Positions 33,866 through 46,443 of a stretch of 64,000 nt of DNA are shown piece after piece. A program made the position numbers and the translations under genes. The DNA lies in NCBI GenBank assembly GCA_902806565.1, contig CADCXA010000024.1, forward strand, positions 806,001 to 870,000, given 5' to 3'. Below the pieces are notes generated by a model. The model was not told the origin of the DNA. It was given only the letters and a program-made list of their open reading frames with translations, and ran no database searches. This DNA is from Hypoxylon rubiginosum. Taxonomy: Eukaryota; Ascomycota; Sordariomycetes; Xylariales; Hypoxylaceae. The number at the start of each line of letters is the position of its first letter. The first letter of the stretch is position 1.

Positions 33866-35631
33866 TGCTTCAAGAGTGTTACCTCAAAAATGAAAATGAC
33901 TCGCTCAACAACGGATAGGGGGGAGGAAATAAGAATGATAAGAGGCCTTGAAAGAAAAAGAAGGAAAAAAGGGAAATTTTAGTTGAGATGAGATCCAATA
34001 CTTTATCCCCCGCCAACATTCGACGCCAACGTGACGATCAAGCTTTGGGAGGAGATAAACCTAAAGAGATAAAGCTAGAGAAGAAAGTCTGAAAGAACCT
34101 TACACTAGTATAGCGGACTACTAAAATAGGTGGGGGCGAATACAAACATGATTCGCCAATGCCCAGAGCTTTTATTAACATCGAAGAATCTGAGAAAACT
34201 TGCGCCAAGCTGCCGATTCTGCGAGCCTGCGAATCCGCAAGTATGGATGCCCCCTCGAGATGCGACCCTACAAAAAAGGCACCAGCCAATGGCACGAGGG
34301 ATAGACTATAGCATGTCATTTCATCGCCGGATGAGTTATGTAAAATAATATAAAGGCCTGAGCGACGTCGGTTGCCAAAACGACCTTATAGGACGGGGAA
34401 GTAAGGAGCTGCATAATAGGGACGAAGGCATCATCTTTCATGTGCATGTGACTTGCATATGCCGGTTAGATAATTCCCCTCCCTCCCCCTCTCACCATTC
34501 GCCAATGGCGGATAGCTCTAGGTAGCGAATAATAACTATCAGCTACAATTGAGAGATCGTTTTGTTGTGTGACGTAATTATACCTCTTACCCTCTTATAA
34601 CGCGAATAGAAATAGGCGAGAGTTTTTACTTGCATCATTCAGATCTCCTTCGATGGTCGAGATTATTATCTTGCCATTATCAAGATCATATCGCGAGCCA
34701 TTCCATCGTCTCATGATAATCCAAGCTTGCCAATGCAGGACCTAAATGGTAAGCAGACTAAGGTTGCCTTGGTTTTAGAGCTTCAGGTTAGCGGGATGAT
34801 AACAATCTTTAATATCATGTCATTTATCTAGCTATAAGACGGTAAGCTAACAGAAAGGCCTATCTTTCATATCCAGCATTTCTACCTACTTTCTATAGGT
34901 AATCATTCATTGTCATCAGCATATGTGGCAATGGTTTCAATTACCTAGAGATACAGCAATAGAGCAGCTCATAACTCAACAGTGAATTATGGAGTGACTA
35001 CGAAATAACGTCGAGTATTACAAAACTACCTGCTTGTACTACAAACCCTAGGAGATCAGAAGGTTAAAACAGTCTTGGTATAGAAGGAGAAATCATTATA
35101 ACACTTAGGAAGAGCATGTGAAATAGAAATCATCGATTTGTGCTTATACCCCTTTTTGCGCAGACCCCGTCCCACCAAGTCCGTGTTTGCGAAGTATAGT
35201 ACACCTCTACACCTTAGATCCCCCCTCCTTCACATCCCTATCAACTGGTAATGCCGAGACTCCAATCCGCTCGCTCACCACTCAGAAAGGCTGGTCCTTG
35301 GTTCTGCAAATGCTGCGGCAGTCTAGAGTTGAGTTGAGCAGGTAGAGCATCAATCATGGACTCGGGACCGTCACACCGGAATGCTGCGAAACGTCTCGAA
35401 TCCGTCCAGCGACTAGAATCAAGGCTACCATCAACAACTGCTTGCCGTAACCTAACTGCAAAGCCAGAAATATACACAATAGAAATTAGATTGCCATGCC
35501 GTCCCTCGACAAAGCAAGCCTCCGAGATTCCGTGGCATCGGGGCGAAACATAGGAAGAGGTATCCATTAGAAAGCAATATAGAAACCTGAAACCCCACCA
35601 CCACAGAAACTAAACTCCAACTTGTAGTTCT
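33866..35631. other. Intergenic, MFS to SUN gene
   Basis: 1.77 kb: MFS promoter at the left, SUN 3' flank at the right. Frames here (for example 35241-35567 on the minus strand) are short and without motif. No RNA gene found. Confidence 0.55.
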
Positions 35632-36956
35632 TTAAGCATCGGTGAAGTGGATAACGGCCTTGCCATTGCTCGGGATAGTGGTCTATACAAGTTAATCAAT
35701 ACGTACTACATATACATGTGGGAGGTAAGGAGTAAACTTACGGTGCACCCGCTGTCGCCGATTGCGTACGCGCCGTCTTGGTAGTAGCACTGTATGCTGA
35801 CATCACCGGTGATGTTGATGTTCATTCGGGGCTTGGCGCTGCTAGTAGGCTTGTTCGGGAACAGGGAAATATACGTGTTGCCGTCCAGAGCCTTGCCGAC
35901 ACCGAGGATAGTAGGAGCCCAGTTACCGCACTCGTCATGGTCCTCGGCACAATCCCACAAGCAACCATCTTCGACCGAAACGCCGGGCTGGTTGACATAG
36001 TACTGGAGGGTCGTGGGGAGGTTTCCCCAGTGGTAGTAATCAGCAGAGGCGATGTTAGCAATGTCACGGGTAGTACCAGGCTGCGAGTCTACAGGAATGA
36101 CCATAGCCTCGATACCCGGGTAGTCGGTACGGCAGATGGCAACATTCTTTCCCATGTCGTTCTTGACGCTGACACCGCCTACACCTGGCTCGCAGAGGGT
36201 CTTAGATTCCGGACGGCTTAGCTCCAGGTATCCGTCGCTGTTGCAGAGCAGTCCACCAACAGATTGCTTGGTGCTTCCCTGAGCCCAGGGCCACTGTGTC
36301 TTGACATATCCCTCGGGGCAGGCGTAAGAGTAGAAACCCTTCTGCATGGACATACCCTTCACACCAGTCTCAATGTAGCTGATGGCCAGGTCACCAATAC
36401 TATAGCTAGGAGTGAATTGGAGACCAGACCAACCCTGGAGACCGAGATAGTTGAGGGGAACTGCGCCATACTTCTCGGGGAACTCGGTGCACTTAATCTT
36501 GCCATCGGGGAACTCGGCATCAACACCCGTGGCGCCACTGGTAGGGTAGCTGCTCGAGGAGGAAGTCGCGGCGGCGGCAGAAGAGGTCGAGATGGAAGTC
36601 GAGCTCGTGACAACAGAAGAGGAAGACGACGACGTGACCTTCTGAATGAAGACAGCGTCCTCCTTGGAAGAGGAGCTGGTGACAACAGGAGCCGGGGGCG
36701 CAGTGTAGGTAGGGGTAGTCTCGCCTACAACGATGTAGAGTCCCTTGTCCAAGCCGTCCTTGGCCTCATCAGCGCTAACTTCCTCGCTGCCCAACATGTA
36801 CTGAGTGACAGTAGCGGGAAGATAGGTAGTCTCGACCTCACGCTTCTCAACGGGGGTGCCTCTCTTGTGGTGGTGGTGACCATGGTGGTGAGGCTGGGCT
36901 GCCGCACCAGCGGCAAGGGATGCCGCAACGGCGAGGTTGAGAATCGTGGCCTTCAT
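35632..36956 (-). CDS. SUN-family secreted cell-wall protein (GH132, Sim1/Uth1/Sun4 type)
   Basis: A secreted or cell-wall protein of the ascomycete SUN family (GH132, beta-glucosidase-like, acting in wall remodelling and septation). Exons (minus) 36956-35742 and 35682-35632 (GTAAGT donor), 421 residues. Signal peptide about 1-20 (MKATILNLAVAASLAAGAAA), a His-rich run ending in KR (likely Kex2 site), Ser/Thr-rich linker about 90-150, then the SUN domain about 160-421 with its spaced cysteines (IKCTEFPEKYGAVPLNYLG, FYSYACPEGYVKTQWP, LLCNSDGYLELS, LWDCAEDHDECGNWAP, VSIQCYYQDG). The last 16 residues (TTIPSNGKAVIHFTDA) come from the small second exon. The ATG at 36956 is followed directly by the signal peptide. 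Confidence 0.95.
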
Positions 36957-39900
36957 ATTTCTTAACAGATGAAGGTCAATCAGTAATTACTTGTCGTCGG
37001 AAAGTTGTTTTTAGATTTGGCAATTGTGACCTAGAGTCGCAGTTCTGAACAGTATCATTGTTAGTTTGTCTACTCGAAGAAGCAGCCGCCACATTTGACG
37101 AAGGGAAATCGGCGTCTATGTAGATGGGTAGTCAAAGGGGGAGGGACTCGGTGGGAGATGAGTCCAGGCGGAGGTATAGGTATGGTTGGTGAGAAAGGGC
37201 GACACAATACAAAGCGGTGCACTTTGCGATTACACAATGACGGGTACGGTATAGAGATGCGTGCATTAAGGCTTACCAATTGAGGGTTGCTGACGTGGGT
37301 AGCACGATGCGGTTGAGAATACAGACCAACTTGGATGTACTATTGCGATAGATGCCGAAGAGAAGGAATGCGGATGAATGAGTTTGTTTGCTGTTGTTTG
37401 CTTTTCGTGACGAACGTAACGAGCGTATTCGCGGTTCCAAAGGAATGTGGTAGAGAGCAGAATGATTCTTGACTCTCAGTTGGAGGAGACGGCGCGATTG
37501 AAAGGAAACAATGAGCGTCGACGAGGGAGAGGGAAAAAGGTGAAATTAATTGTTTACAGGGAGGAGGGAAAATGGGAGAGGGGAGACAGGAGACAAGAGG
37601 TTTAGGGGAGAGAGCCTTGCTTTGTGTTCCCTCCCCCTACCTGCCCCTACCTGGCTAGGTACCTTGCATGCCCTGCATGCCCTGTGCTGTCCAGCACACG
37701 AGGAGATCCACGGCGGATCTTTTCTCTGGGGTGGCCCGAATTGAGCCAAATGAGAGCCAATGAGACAGAGTCGCTAACCCGATGGGGCAGGGGTGGCAGT
37801 GTAACGGCACTAACGGACAGCCAATGCTTTGACCGATGATGCCCACTTTAAGCCACTACTGCAAGGTACGACGCACTATTTTGATTCCCTCTGAAATTAC
37901 CATGATTTAGCGTAGTAAGTGGCGCGCAAGGGGGTAATGCTTCAGGGTAAGGTCCCTAGGTTAAATTTGCTGTTGTGTCGAGTTCCGATCCCAGCCATCG
38001 ACCATCTCTCTCCAGTCCGCCAGTCCGCGAGTCCCCTGAATCAAACAAGCACCCAAAGCACCAACTTGGAAAAAGTTGCTTGCGTGGCAATTAAGCCCAG
38101 CATTGGTACATCATCCTCACTATTTTTATTTGACCCGGGCTGCCCAGACCTGGCAGTCAGACAATACGAGCCGCCCTGATGGAGAACTTCATGCTACATA
38201 CATAGATGGCTGAGCAAATCGAAAAAGTACATGGTAGACAACACCAACACGGTGCTAAAAACCGGTTGGCATGCTATGATCACGTACTCTCCCCATCCTC
38301 TTCCTCATCGGCTGGTTGACGTAACATCGAAACGTCTTTTAAGATCCCTTGAGCCCCCTATCCACCACTGCCACTTTCAATTCTACTAGCACGTTTGATT
38401 TACTGGTGATTTCTCATATTTCATATTTTACTGCCTATGGGGGTTACCTATATCAGACATGTTATCACGTCCAGTGTTCACTGTCAGATGCCATGTACAT
38501 CTACCTATGCAGCTGTGATGGTAGTTCGTGTCCATCCATCCATCAAATCCCCCCGAAAGGGGAGCAAAAATAAAAAATAAACACTTGGAAACCTTGAGCT
38601 AATAAAAGAAAAGGAAGAAAAATCGAGCCAAGAAATCCATCCAGATCTTCTTAGCACATGCCACATGTGGATATGTTGCGCGTCTATTCTTCCTTGCTTT
38701 AATTGCTGCAATTTCGGGATTAGCAGTCAGGCACATCTCGTTCCTGAATGGCTGGAATTTCTCTGGCCAATGTCGGACTTCTTGATTGGGCTCGCCTAGC
38801 AGTTCTTGGGAGATCTATCCGCTAGCTGATCGTCATTCCAGGCAATTAGACACCCGCGAACACCTTGCTAGTGCCGGACCGTGTCAGAATCTTATTCCTC
38901 CTCATCATGCGGTTCTTTCAACTCTTAGTCGATTCTATGCCTTACATACTACTTGGTGTGAACCGAGAAGACCAAGTTCAGACGATGGTAGAGCACGAAT
39001 ATACTCGAGTGTAGTTCCATCGAGCCGCTGTTGTGGACACTGCCGTGAACACCTCTTCAAGGACGTGCTCTCATATGACAGGTTAATAGGAGGCTTCGAC
39101 ACTAACACAACGACGGCTTATCACGACTACGGCCTCATGTCCTACTAGCATTCGCACTACACAGTTCCACTTCACCATGTGCCGTGCCACCTGCTGTGCT
39201 GTGGGAGTCGTGCCACTTATATACTAGGTATTAGAGTTCGATGTTCTTCTTTGGCTTAGTTTAGAAGATTCTAATACCTATTGCGTACTCTCGGCAGACT
39301 ACTGTGATGTGGACTTGCGGCCCCGGGCACACTCAGCAGATGAGTCTATTCGTGAGGTGATCTCTGTACCTACCTAGGTACCTAGTCATGAGCGATGACC
39401 TCGCTGTCTTGCTAGATCATTAGAAGGGCGCCTTTAGTCGTGAGAGATTGCGACGACTTCATCTAACACTTCAGAGTTACATGTGCGCAGTTCGAGTCAT
39501 TCATCACACTTGGTCCCAGAGTCAGTCGATTACTGGCCGCCAACCAGTGCACCATATAGGTTCATGCAGTTCTCGCAGGTAGATATGTGCGAAGCCTAAC
39601 TTATAATTAGGTAGGTTGCACAGCTTCCATACTACCTCTTCCAGTTGAGACTGGGACGGGACGAATACACCAGCCTCCAAGACAACTTACTACTGACCTG
39701 ATTGGCCTTCGTAAACGGATAGCAGCCGCAACTTTCTTATAACTGTGAACTAAATTACTAATAGGCTGGGTGGCTGTATATAGTTGTGTTTTATTCCGTA
39801 GACTCGTACAATATTGACGTGCGTGTTTATGAGTCAATCGGAAATTCGTCTTGCCTTTCAACTGTACTGTCGTAACGCCGACGCTTGCCTACATTGCAAG

Positions 39901-42900
39901 TTCCATTAGACTGGGCGAACTAGAGTTACCAGGTACCATAGGGTGCTTGCAGTTATCACGAACGCCATCTTTGTCTCACATGCCCACCAGACTAGATCGC
40001 ATCATCTGGTCAGATTCTATATGGCGGTGGCTTCGTGTTTCATCCTCGGCAGCTAGCAGAGCATGAAAATTCACAGCATAAGTTTCAAATGTGTGCATTA
40101 CTCCTGCGTAAGGGATGGATGATATTCTATGACCTTCCATCAGTGCTTTTCTCTTCAAGTAACTGCTGGCAAACTCTATCCTTCTCGTTCGAGGCATTGC
40201 TTGAAGAAATCGAGGCTGAACTCCTTATGCCTCAGTTGCAGATAGAGCCTCTCTGCACTACTCTCGATCGTCCGATCCTACTGCCATGAGGTGACTGAAC
40301 AAGCTCGAGTGACCCTACGTAGTATTTCCAACTATTCTACCTCCGTATCACAAGCCTGCAAGTCTCGCTTCGACTCAACGGCTGACTCAGTATGGCCGTT
40401 TTTAATATCGCCTTTAGACGCGGTGAAGCTTCCATGCTCGGGTAATAAGAGGCTTTTCGTACCTGTCCACCTAGACACATATGTAAGAAACCGCGAGACA
40501 GTTTCCCTTAAAACACGATTCCTCTTATTATTTACATTGCTCTGTCGCACGATTAAAACTCAACGCATGCATGGGTCTTGTAGTCAAAGTATCTACCTGT
40601 GAGATACGGGCCTGTTCGGAGGTGTAATCTGGCAGTATGAGATATCTGATGTGTGCCAGCAATGGACCATATTTCTAAGCTAATGACCCAAATATATTAG
40701 ATACTAGATAGAAATATGCGAGTTGGCGTTGATACACCAATCAGCAAATCACCGACAAGGGGATGAAACGCCCTGATATCAATATTGTTGGGGGTATGCT
40801 CGGCTTCTTACACGATGTTAGCTCACTATATTGGTAGAAGATGCAATTTTTAGGCTCTCCGTAGTTGCTTTCATCTTGATCGATGGTCGCTTGAAGTTGA
40901 AAGGGGGCTGAGCTTGGGTCTTCTCAGGCCGCCGATGAGTATTATCTTACATGGAAATATTCGTTTCGACTAGCATGGCGAGTTGACTCAGAGTCTCTAC
41001 TGACAACCCCATTTAGGTCGATTCTATAACCCATTGTATGACACATGGTGTAGGCCCGGTAAAGACAAATGACAGCTCTTAGAGGCCCCACAGCCACTAA
41101 GGGGGCACGAAATCGAATGGGCCTTTTGAGGCGGGGAGCGACAAAGCAGACTCGAGATGGGTAGAAGAACTAAGTCTCTAGTATAATTGCGTGTTAATAG
41201 TCTTCAACCGTTCTGCTCAGAGTTACTGGCAAAATATAGTCTCTACTAGAGACACGTGTATCCTACCAGGTAGGTAATCATATAAACCCTTGTAGCGATA
41301 CCTCTGATATATCTAATACTATAAAACCATGTGTGCATGTCTCGATGACATGTAACCTGTTACATGCTCGGCTTGTCTGAAATCTTTCTTAGTACCTTCG
41401 GTACTAAATCATAACATAACCTTGATTTGCGGTTCCGATCTTGTCCTCTTCCCAACTTCCGCTTAAGATTTCCGCTCATTCTCCCCTAGATAGCATTATA
41501 ACACATCTAGGGCCAGCGAGCGACCGATGAACTACGAAGGGGTGTATAAAGCAACGAGACAGCAATTATGAACGGTGGGAAGGTGGTATGGAGAGACAGT
41601 GGGAGTGAAAAATATATGAACATTCTCATCAGGTATATGACTCAAGATTCTGAATGTGCCTGGGTAGTTTTTATAGCATGGCTATGACGACTTTGCTAGT
41701 ACGACGAGGTTTATCAAATATCTAGCAAATTTGTTTATAGGGGTCGAGGTTTAGATATCCAACGCGTCATCACCATCAGAAACTATGAGGTCGAAACCAT
41801 TGGCAACATCTTTATAAATGCTATAGCAATACTTAGGGTTAGTACATGCCTAGTCATAGCGAATCCATATAGTAGAGCAATTTGATCTTCCTGGGAGCCT
41901 TGGTCCAAAAGAGACAGGTGATATGGACATCCGATATGAGTCACCCGGCAGATCACGGCAAGGCAGACGAGCTAGAAAACTGATGTGTCCGCAGATGTCC
42001 TCCCTCATTGCTAGGCATACATGCATAGCTTCTTAACTTTTGACACTTATAGCCATTCCTATCTCAACGAGATCTCTCGAAGACTTTGATTTTCGACCAT
42101 TGAATACCTGCATATCAAGCAAGACAACGTGCCAAGGTCTGCTGTAAGCCGAAAATTGCACTTCAGAGCCTATGTACTCACCGTGACTCAGCGGAGAGGA
42201 TGTAGAGGACTTGCTAGAGTTATCCGAAAGGTTTCGGACAGCGTCTTCGGCTAATGCGTATGGACAACTCAGTACATAGAGAACGCCTAATATAGAATCG
42301 CTTCCAGTGAAAAAGAAAAGGAGCTGTGTCACATTAACCTGTCTAAGTCACGTCAATAGTTTAGGGATTTCTCATGTCGAGACAGGTTACTTGATAATAC
42401 GTTGAGGCTGAAAGGTCTGCGATTTACTAAACAGATGTCAAACGCCATCGCGTAAAAGCACGCCACGAACGAATGAGTTAGCAATAGTCGATCTAGGTAG
42501 GTTTGAAGGGGCTGTAGTAAGCTACTCATGCGCAATAGATATTCCCTCAGAGTAATAAGAGAGCCTTGGAATGGAACTCACGGACGTCGATTGGTATGCG
42601 GTCTTGCCACGGATGAATTTGGTATTCCCGGTGCTTTTCGGTGAGACGGCCGATGCCGAATTTACCAGCGGGTAGCAAGCAAGCTTCCCCGGCGCACCTT
42701 TTCTACAGATCTGAGTCAGAGTTACGATACCAAGCCTAAGTCGTCGTTGTCTTTGCCTAGAATAACCTTATCCTTTCCGCGTTGTTGCCTCCGTGAATGT
42801 CCCCCCTAAGTAAAGGTAATAGGGAGAAGCTGAAGGCAGGCTGGCAGGTTTGGTACGCGGTAGCCGACATAAGCATGACGAGTCATATTTCCTACCGATC

Positions 42901-43434
42901 GGTAATACTTGCTTGCAGGCGGCAGGCAGGCTGGCAGGCTGGCTGGCGAGCTGGAGAATTATTTACTGATGTCAGTCTGGTTGAAAGCAGCCTAGCGCTA
43001 ACGTAATCCACGAATGAGGCTCAGCGGCAAATCCTTAGAGTACTCTTACGTGGCGCGGTCGCCTTCCTCGGCTATCCTAGCGGAGGCTGAAGAGAATTTC
43101 GATTTTATGCTTTTATGCCCTTATTATGGGAAGAACTTGGCAACTTGGAGACTGGGGTTTGGTCGAAGAGGGGGACACCGCCGCAGCATCTATCCATCCA
43201 TCTGCCATCGTGCCTCAACAACACAGATCGCTGCTTTACTACATGTATGTATAATACAGTCGATAATATACTTATATGTACACACTAAAATGCTTTAGTT
43301 TCGGTTCATTTTCTGCAGAGACGGAGAGGTCTCATAACTAGCGACCCAAACAGGTGGCTGGTTCCATTATCACGAGCTTGAAGGAGCCGTGGAGTTCCCG
43401 ATTTGGATGAGACTTGAGACTAATGGAGTCTATA
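36957..43434. other. Long gene-free stretch (left part)
   Basis: About 6.5 kb between the SUN gene and a degraded transposon. It includes the SUN promoter (to about 37.6 kb). All open frames are under about 120 codons, overlap randomly and show no recognisable domain. The palindrome TACCTAGGTA occurs at 39371-39380. No tRNA or 5S rRNA seen. It may hold an untranslated or decayed locus. Confidence 0.55.
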
Positions 43435-43513
43435 GATAGGATCATACTCCGCAGCAAATATCGGCTCATACCAAATTTTTCGCCGATTAACTAGCAAGCT
43501 CACCTCAGACTCC
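43435..43513 (+). repeat. Left terminal inverted repeat
   Basis: Starts GATAGGATCATACTCCGCAG and contains AAATTTTTCGCCGATTAACT; pairs with 44085-44162 in inverse orientation. Confidence 0.88.
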
Positions 43514-44084
43514 TCCCGGCAACAACAATTTTCCGGGTCCACAAATTCTCAGCTATTTCAAAATTTTTTATATCCAGGTATCGTTCCTTAATTTCTTCTT
43601 TTTTACCTTACTTTTTACCTTATTTTTTACCTTATTTTTTATTATATTTTTTACTTATAATAAATTATCACGATTTAAATTATAAAAAAAATATTAATTT
43701 AAAATTAATTTTATAATAAATAAAAATTAAATTTTAATAAAATTATTAAATATTAATTAATTATTAATTAAATATTAATTAATAATTAATTAAATATTAA
43801 TTAATTATTAAATAATTATTAATTAAATATTTATTAATAAATATTTAATTTTTAAATAATATATTTTTTTATAGTTAATTTTATAATATTTATTTTAATT
43901 AAATTATATATTAAATTAATATATAATTTAATTTAAAATTTTTATTTTTTTTTACTTAATTTATTAATATATTAAATATTAAATATAATTAACTTATTTA
44001 AATTAAAATTTAAAACTATTAATTATAATATTTAAAAAGAATTTTTAAAGTTATTTAACTAATTAAAATACCCGGTTAACTTAT

Positions 44085-44162
44085 GGAGTTTAAGGTGAGC
44101 TATTAGCTAATCGGCGAAAAATTTAATATAAGCCGATATTTGCTGCGGAGTATAATCCCATC
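44085..44162 (-). repeat. Right terminal inverted repeat
   Basis: The reverse complement begins GATGGGATTATACTCCGCAG, matching the left repeat with only C/T or A/G changes. Confidence 0.88.
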
Positions 44163-45229
44163 AACCTCCTCAGACTAATGGAGCGTTTGTCCATTTTGGG
44201 CGATTGAGAATGTGCTTGGCATCTGTGGGGTTGCAGTTCTTGGTCGGCGAGGTAATAGAGAGATGTAATAACGATGGGGATTTTGCATACGATGACGAGA
44301 CCAACAGCAAATGAACAATCCCAAGCCTACCTTAAGCCAGCTAGCTATAACCCGCAAGCTTTAAACACTTTTATTCGGCAGCAATTGGAAGGTTGGGGGA
44401 GATAATTGGATAGACTAGATTGGGTCTTGAATGTTTCTCTTTGAGCTGTCTTTTAATGTCATGTGTTTACCATTTTTTTGCAAAAGCCGAATTTCTTCAA
44501 GTGGGTTGAGATGCCAAACTGCTAATATATAGAGCTCAGAAGATTGGAAAACAGCTGGCGTGGACCCGTGGGGAGCAAATGGGGAGAGTAAACGAGAGAT
44601 GACGACTAACGCACCCATCCCTGTGAATATGTACTTATCATTGGATCGATACACGAAGTTCAGCAAGCGCCTCAAAAGCGTCATATCCTTGTATCTGTAT
44701 CTCTTCCACTGGCCCGCCATATCAAGCCATATCTGTCATGGCCGCCATGTCTGCAACACACAGATATCATGGCTATCATATCGGTAGTACGTTCCAACCT
44801 ATAGATTTGCTTATCTTCAATACCCATTAGGTAGCCATGTCTGAGATGTGGCAGGCCCAACTATATGGTGGATGGCGGATGGCAGATGGCAGATGGGATG
44901 GGCCAGCTCTGCGATGTAAAGGTCTGGCGCACAGGAAGACACCTGGCAATGGTACCCTGCTCGCCTGTGTGTAGGTCACGCATAGGTCACGCAAACTCCA
45001 TCACCACGTATTATGAGATAGACATGGATCCGTATGCGGCATAGGCATATAATACGATACCTTTTACCGGGCTTTGTCCTTGCACACCCTTGTTTTGTTA
45101 CATTTTGTTACATACATAATATGCCTACATGTACCTAAGCCACAGTCGAAACAAGTATTTTGGGCTACTATATAATCGGCAAAGAAAGAGAGACAACGTT
45201 CCATTAGTTACCTTGGATACATGTAATCT

Positions 45230-45253
45230 AGTAGTCCAGTAGTCCAGTAGTCC
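45230..45253 (+). repeat. 8-bp tandem repeat x3
   Basis: AGTAGTCC repeated three times without mismatch in intergenic DNA. Confidence 0.9.
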
Positions 45254-46336
45254 TTGACGTCTTCATCTGTGCGTCAAATTAGGACAAAAGAGCTCTTTTA
45301 CCTAGAGAGGCGATTTTCGCATTAGCATGCTGCGAACAAAATCTCCAATCCTGGCCTCGGAAAGTATGTATCTTGGATATTGGAGCTACCTTACCGAAGA
45401 TCTGTACCGCCACACACACGATGCAGTTATATCTCTATCGTCTATGCGTACATTGGTAGTCTCAAACTTCAACCTGTATGTTTTTTAAAAAAAATAAAAA
45501 ATAAAAAAAAACTCATCAAATAAACATGTATGAAGGAGGCAGGTGATGGGTAGTAATATTGGAGTTTGCTACCTAAGTTTCAATCAGGAACCCTTAGGTC
45601 CGTAGCAGCTTACTTAAACATGCCTGCTTACAATCAATAGAGAAAAAAAAGTTTCCCCCCCATCGAAACCTTGGAATGGTGTACCTGCATGGCCTGTACT
45701 TAAGCAAGTCCTACAAGTACTTATATAAGCCAGTTTATATATAAAGGTACATGAAAGATACTTACAGTGCAGGATTACTGAGGTTGCGCTCAGGTGAAGT
45801 GGTCAGTGCAGCCAGTGGTGACCGAACCAAAATAATTCCGACCAGACAGACAGACAGACCAGACACGCATCAGCCCAATAAACTGGAACTTGCCGCCGCC
45901 TCCGCCTCTTTTCTTTCCCCCTTCCCACTGCCACCTGCACCTGGGCCACCTGGACTAACCTGGGCTTGCACCACCACACTTTGACGTCCCCCCAAGCACC
46001 ATTTTTTTTTCCTGCTCATCCACAACTATCCTGCCCTTTGCGGCTCAGTCGTCCACTTACACACTATTGACCTGTCTACCTTTTTCTCTATCACGACCAA
46101 GGCAATTGACCTTTTACTGCCGTTCCATTACGGCAAAAAAATAAGAAAACGAAGCCTATTATCCTCTCTTATCCAATCATTCTGTATTTTTAGTTATCAA
46201 AAAAGAGGAAGCAAGGAAAAAAAAAATATTAGCATCTGGACGCGGCGAAGCGCGATCATCAACAACACCATCATATTCATTACAGCAGCCACGCCTCCAG
46301 CCACACATACAGCCTTATTGTCCGTCGAGCTCGACG

Positions 46337-46404
46337 ATGCGTCGTTAATGCGCCCTAACTCACTTCGCGTGTTTTCAAAGTCGATTTCGGGCCATTTCTT
46401 GTAG
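46337..46404 (+). promoter_or_regulatory. Two upstream ORFs before the C2H2 gene
   Basis: uORF1 (46337-46348) is ATG CGT CGT TAA. Its stop overlaps the ATG of uORF2 (46348-46404, 18 codons plus TAG), which ends 39 bp before the main ATG. If the transcript starts upstream, these would limit scanning and could make expression translation-dependent. Transcript start not known. Confidence 0.5.
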
Positions 46405-46443
46405 GGACCTCAATCGCGCCCTCGGTTATCTTTGTCCAAACTC

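Larger units (their letters stand above)
43435..44162. mobile_element. RIP-degraded TIR element (MITE or decayed DNA transposon)
   Basis: About 728 bp bounded by matching terminal inverted repeats. The outer 58 bp align end to end (43435-43492 against 44105-44162) with 6 differences, all transitions, and similarity continues to about 79 bp with one gap. The core (about 43600-44060) is almost entirely A and T, typical of RIP. No coding capacity remains. No clear target-site duplication touches the TIR ends, but a 12-bp direct repeat lies just outside. Confidence 0.82.
44163..46443. other. Gene-free stretch and promoter of C2H2 regulator
   Basis: No coding gene supported. AGTAGTCC occurs three times in tandem at 45230-45253, a CAGA run lies near 45843-45858, and TGGATGGC-like repeats near 44870-44905. 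The C2H2 gene leader (roughly 46000-46443) is pyrimidine- then A-rich and includes two small upstream ORFs. Confidence 0.55.

Noticed and set aside
35241..35400. Possible tRNA (AGGTAGAGC-like D-arm words)
   Set aside because: No T-arm, acceptor stem or anticodon arm could be folded around it.
38786..39148. 120-codon plus-strand frame
   Set aside because: No motif, and such lengths are expected by chance in 9 kb of normal-GC DNA.
42033..42535. Two adjacent minus-strand frames of 99 and 60 codons in the gene desert
   Set aside because: No domain, no good splice join between them, and composition like the surrounding DNA. Could be a decayed gene, but nothing supports it.
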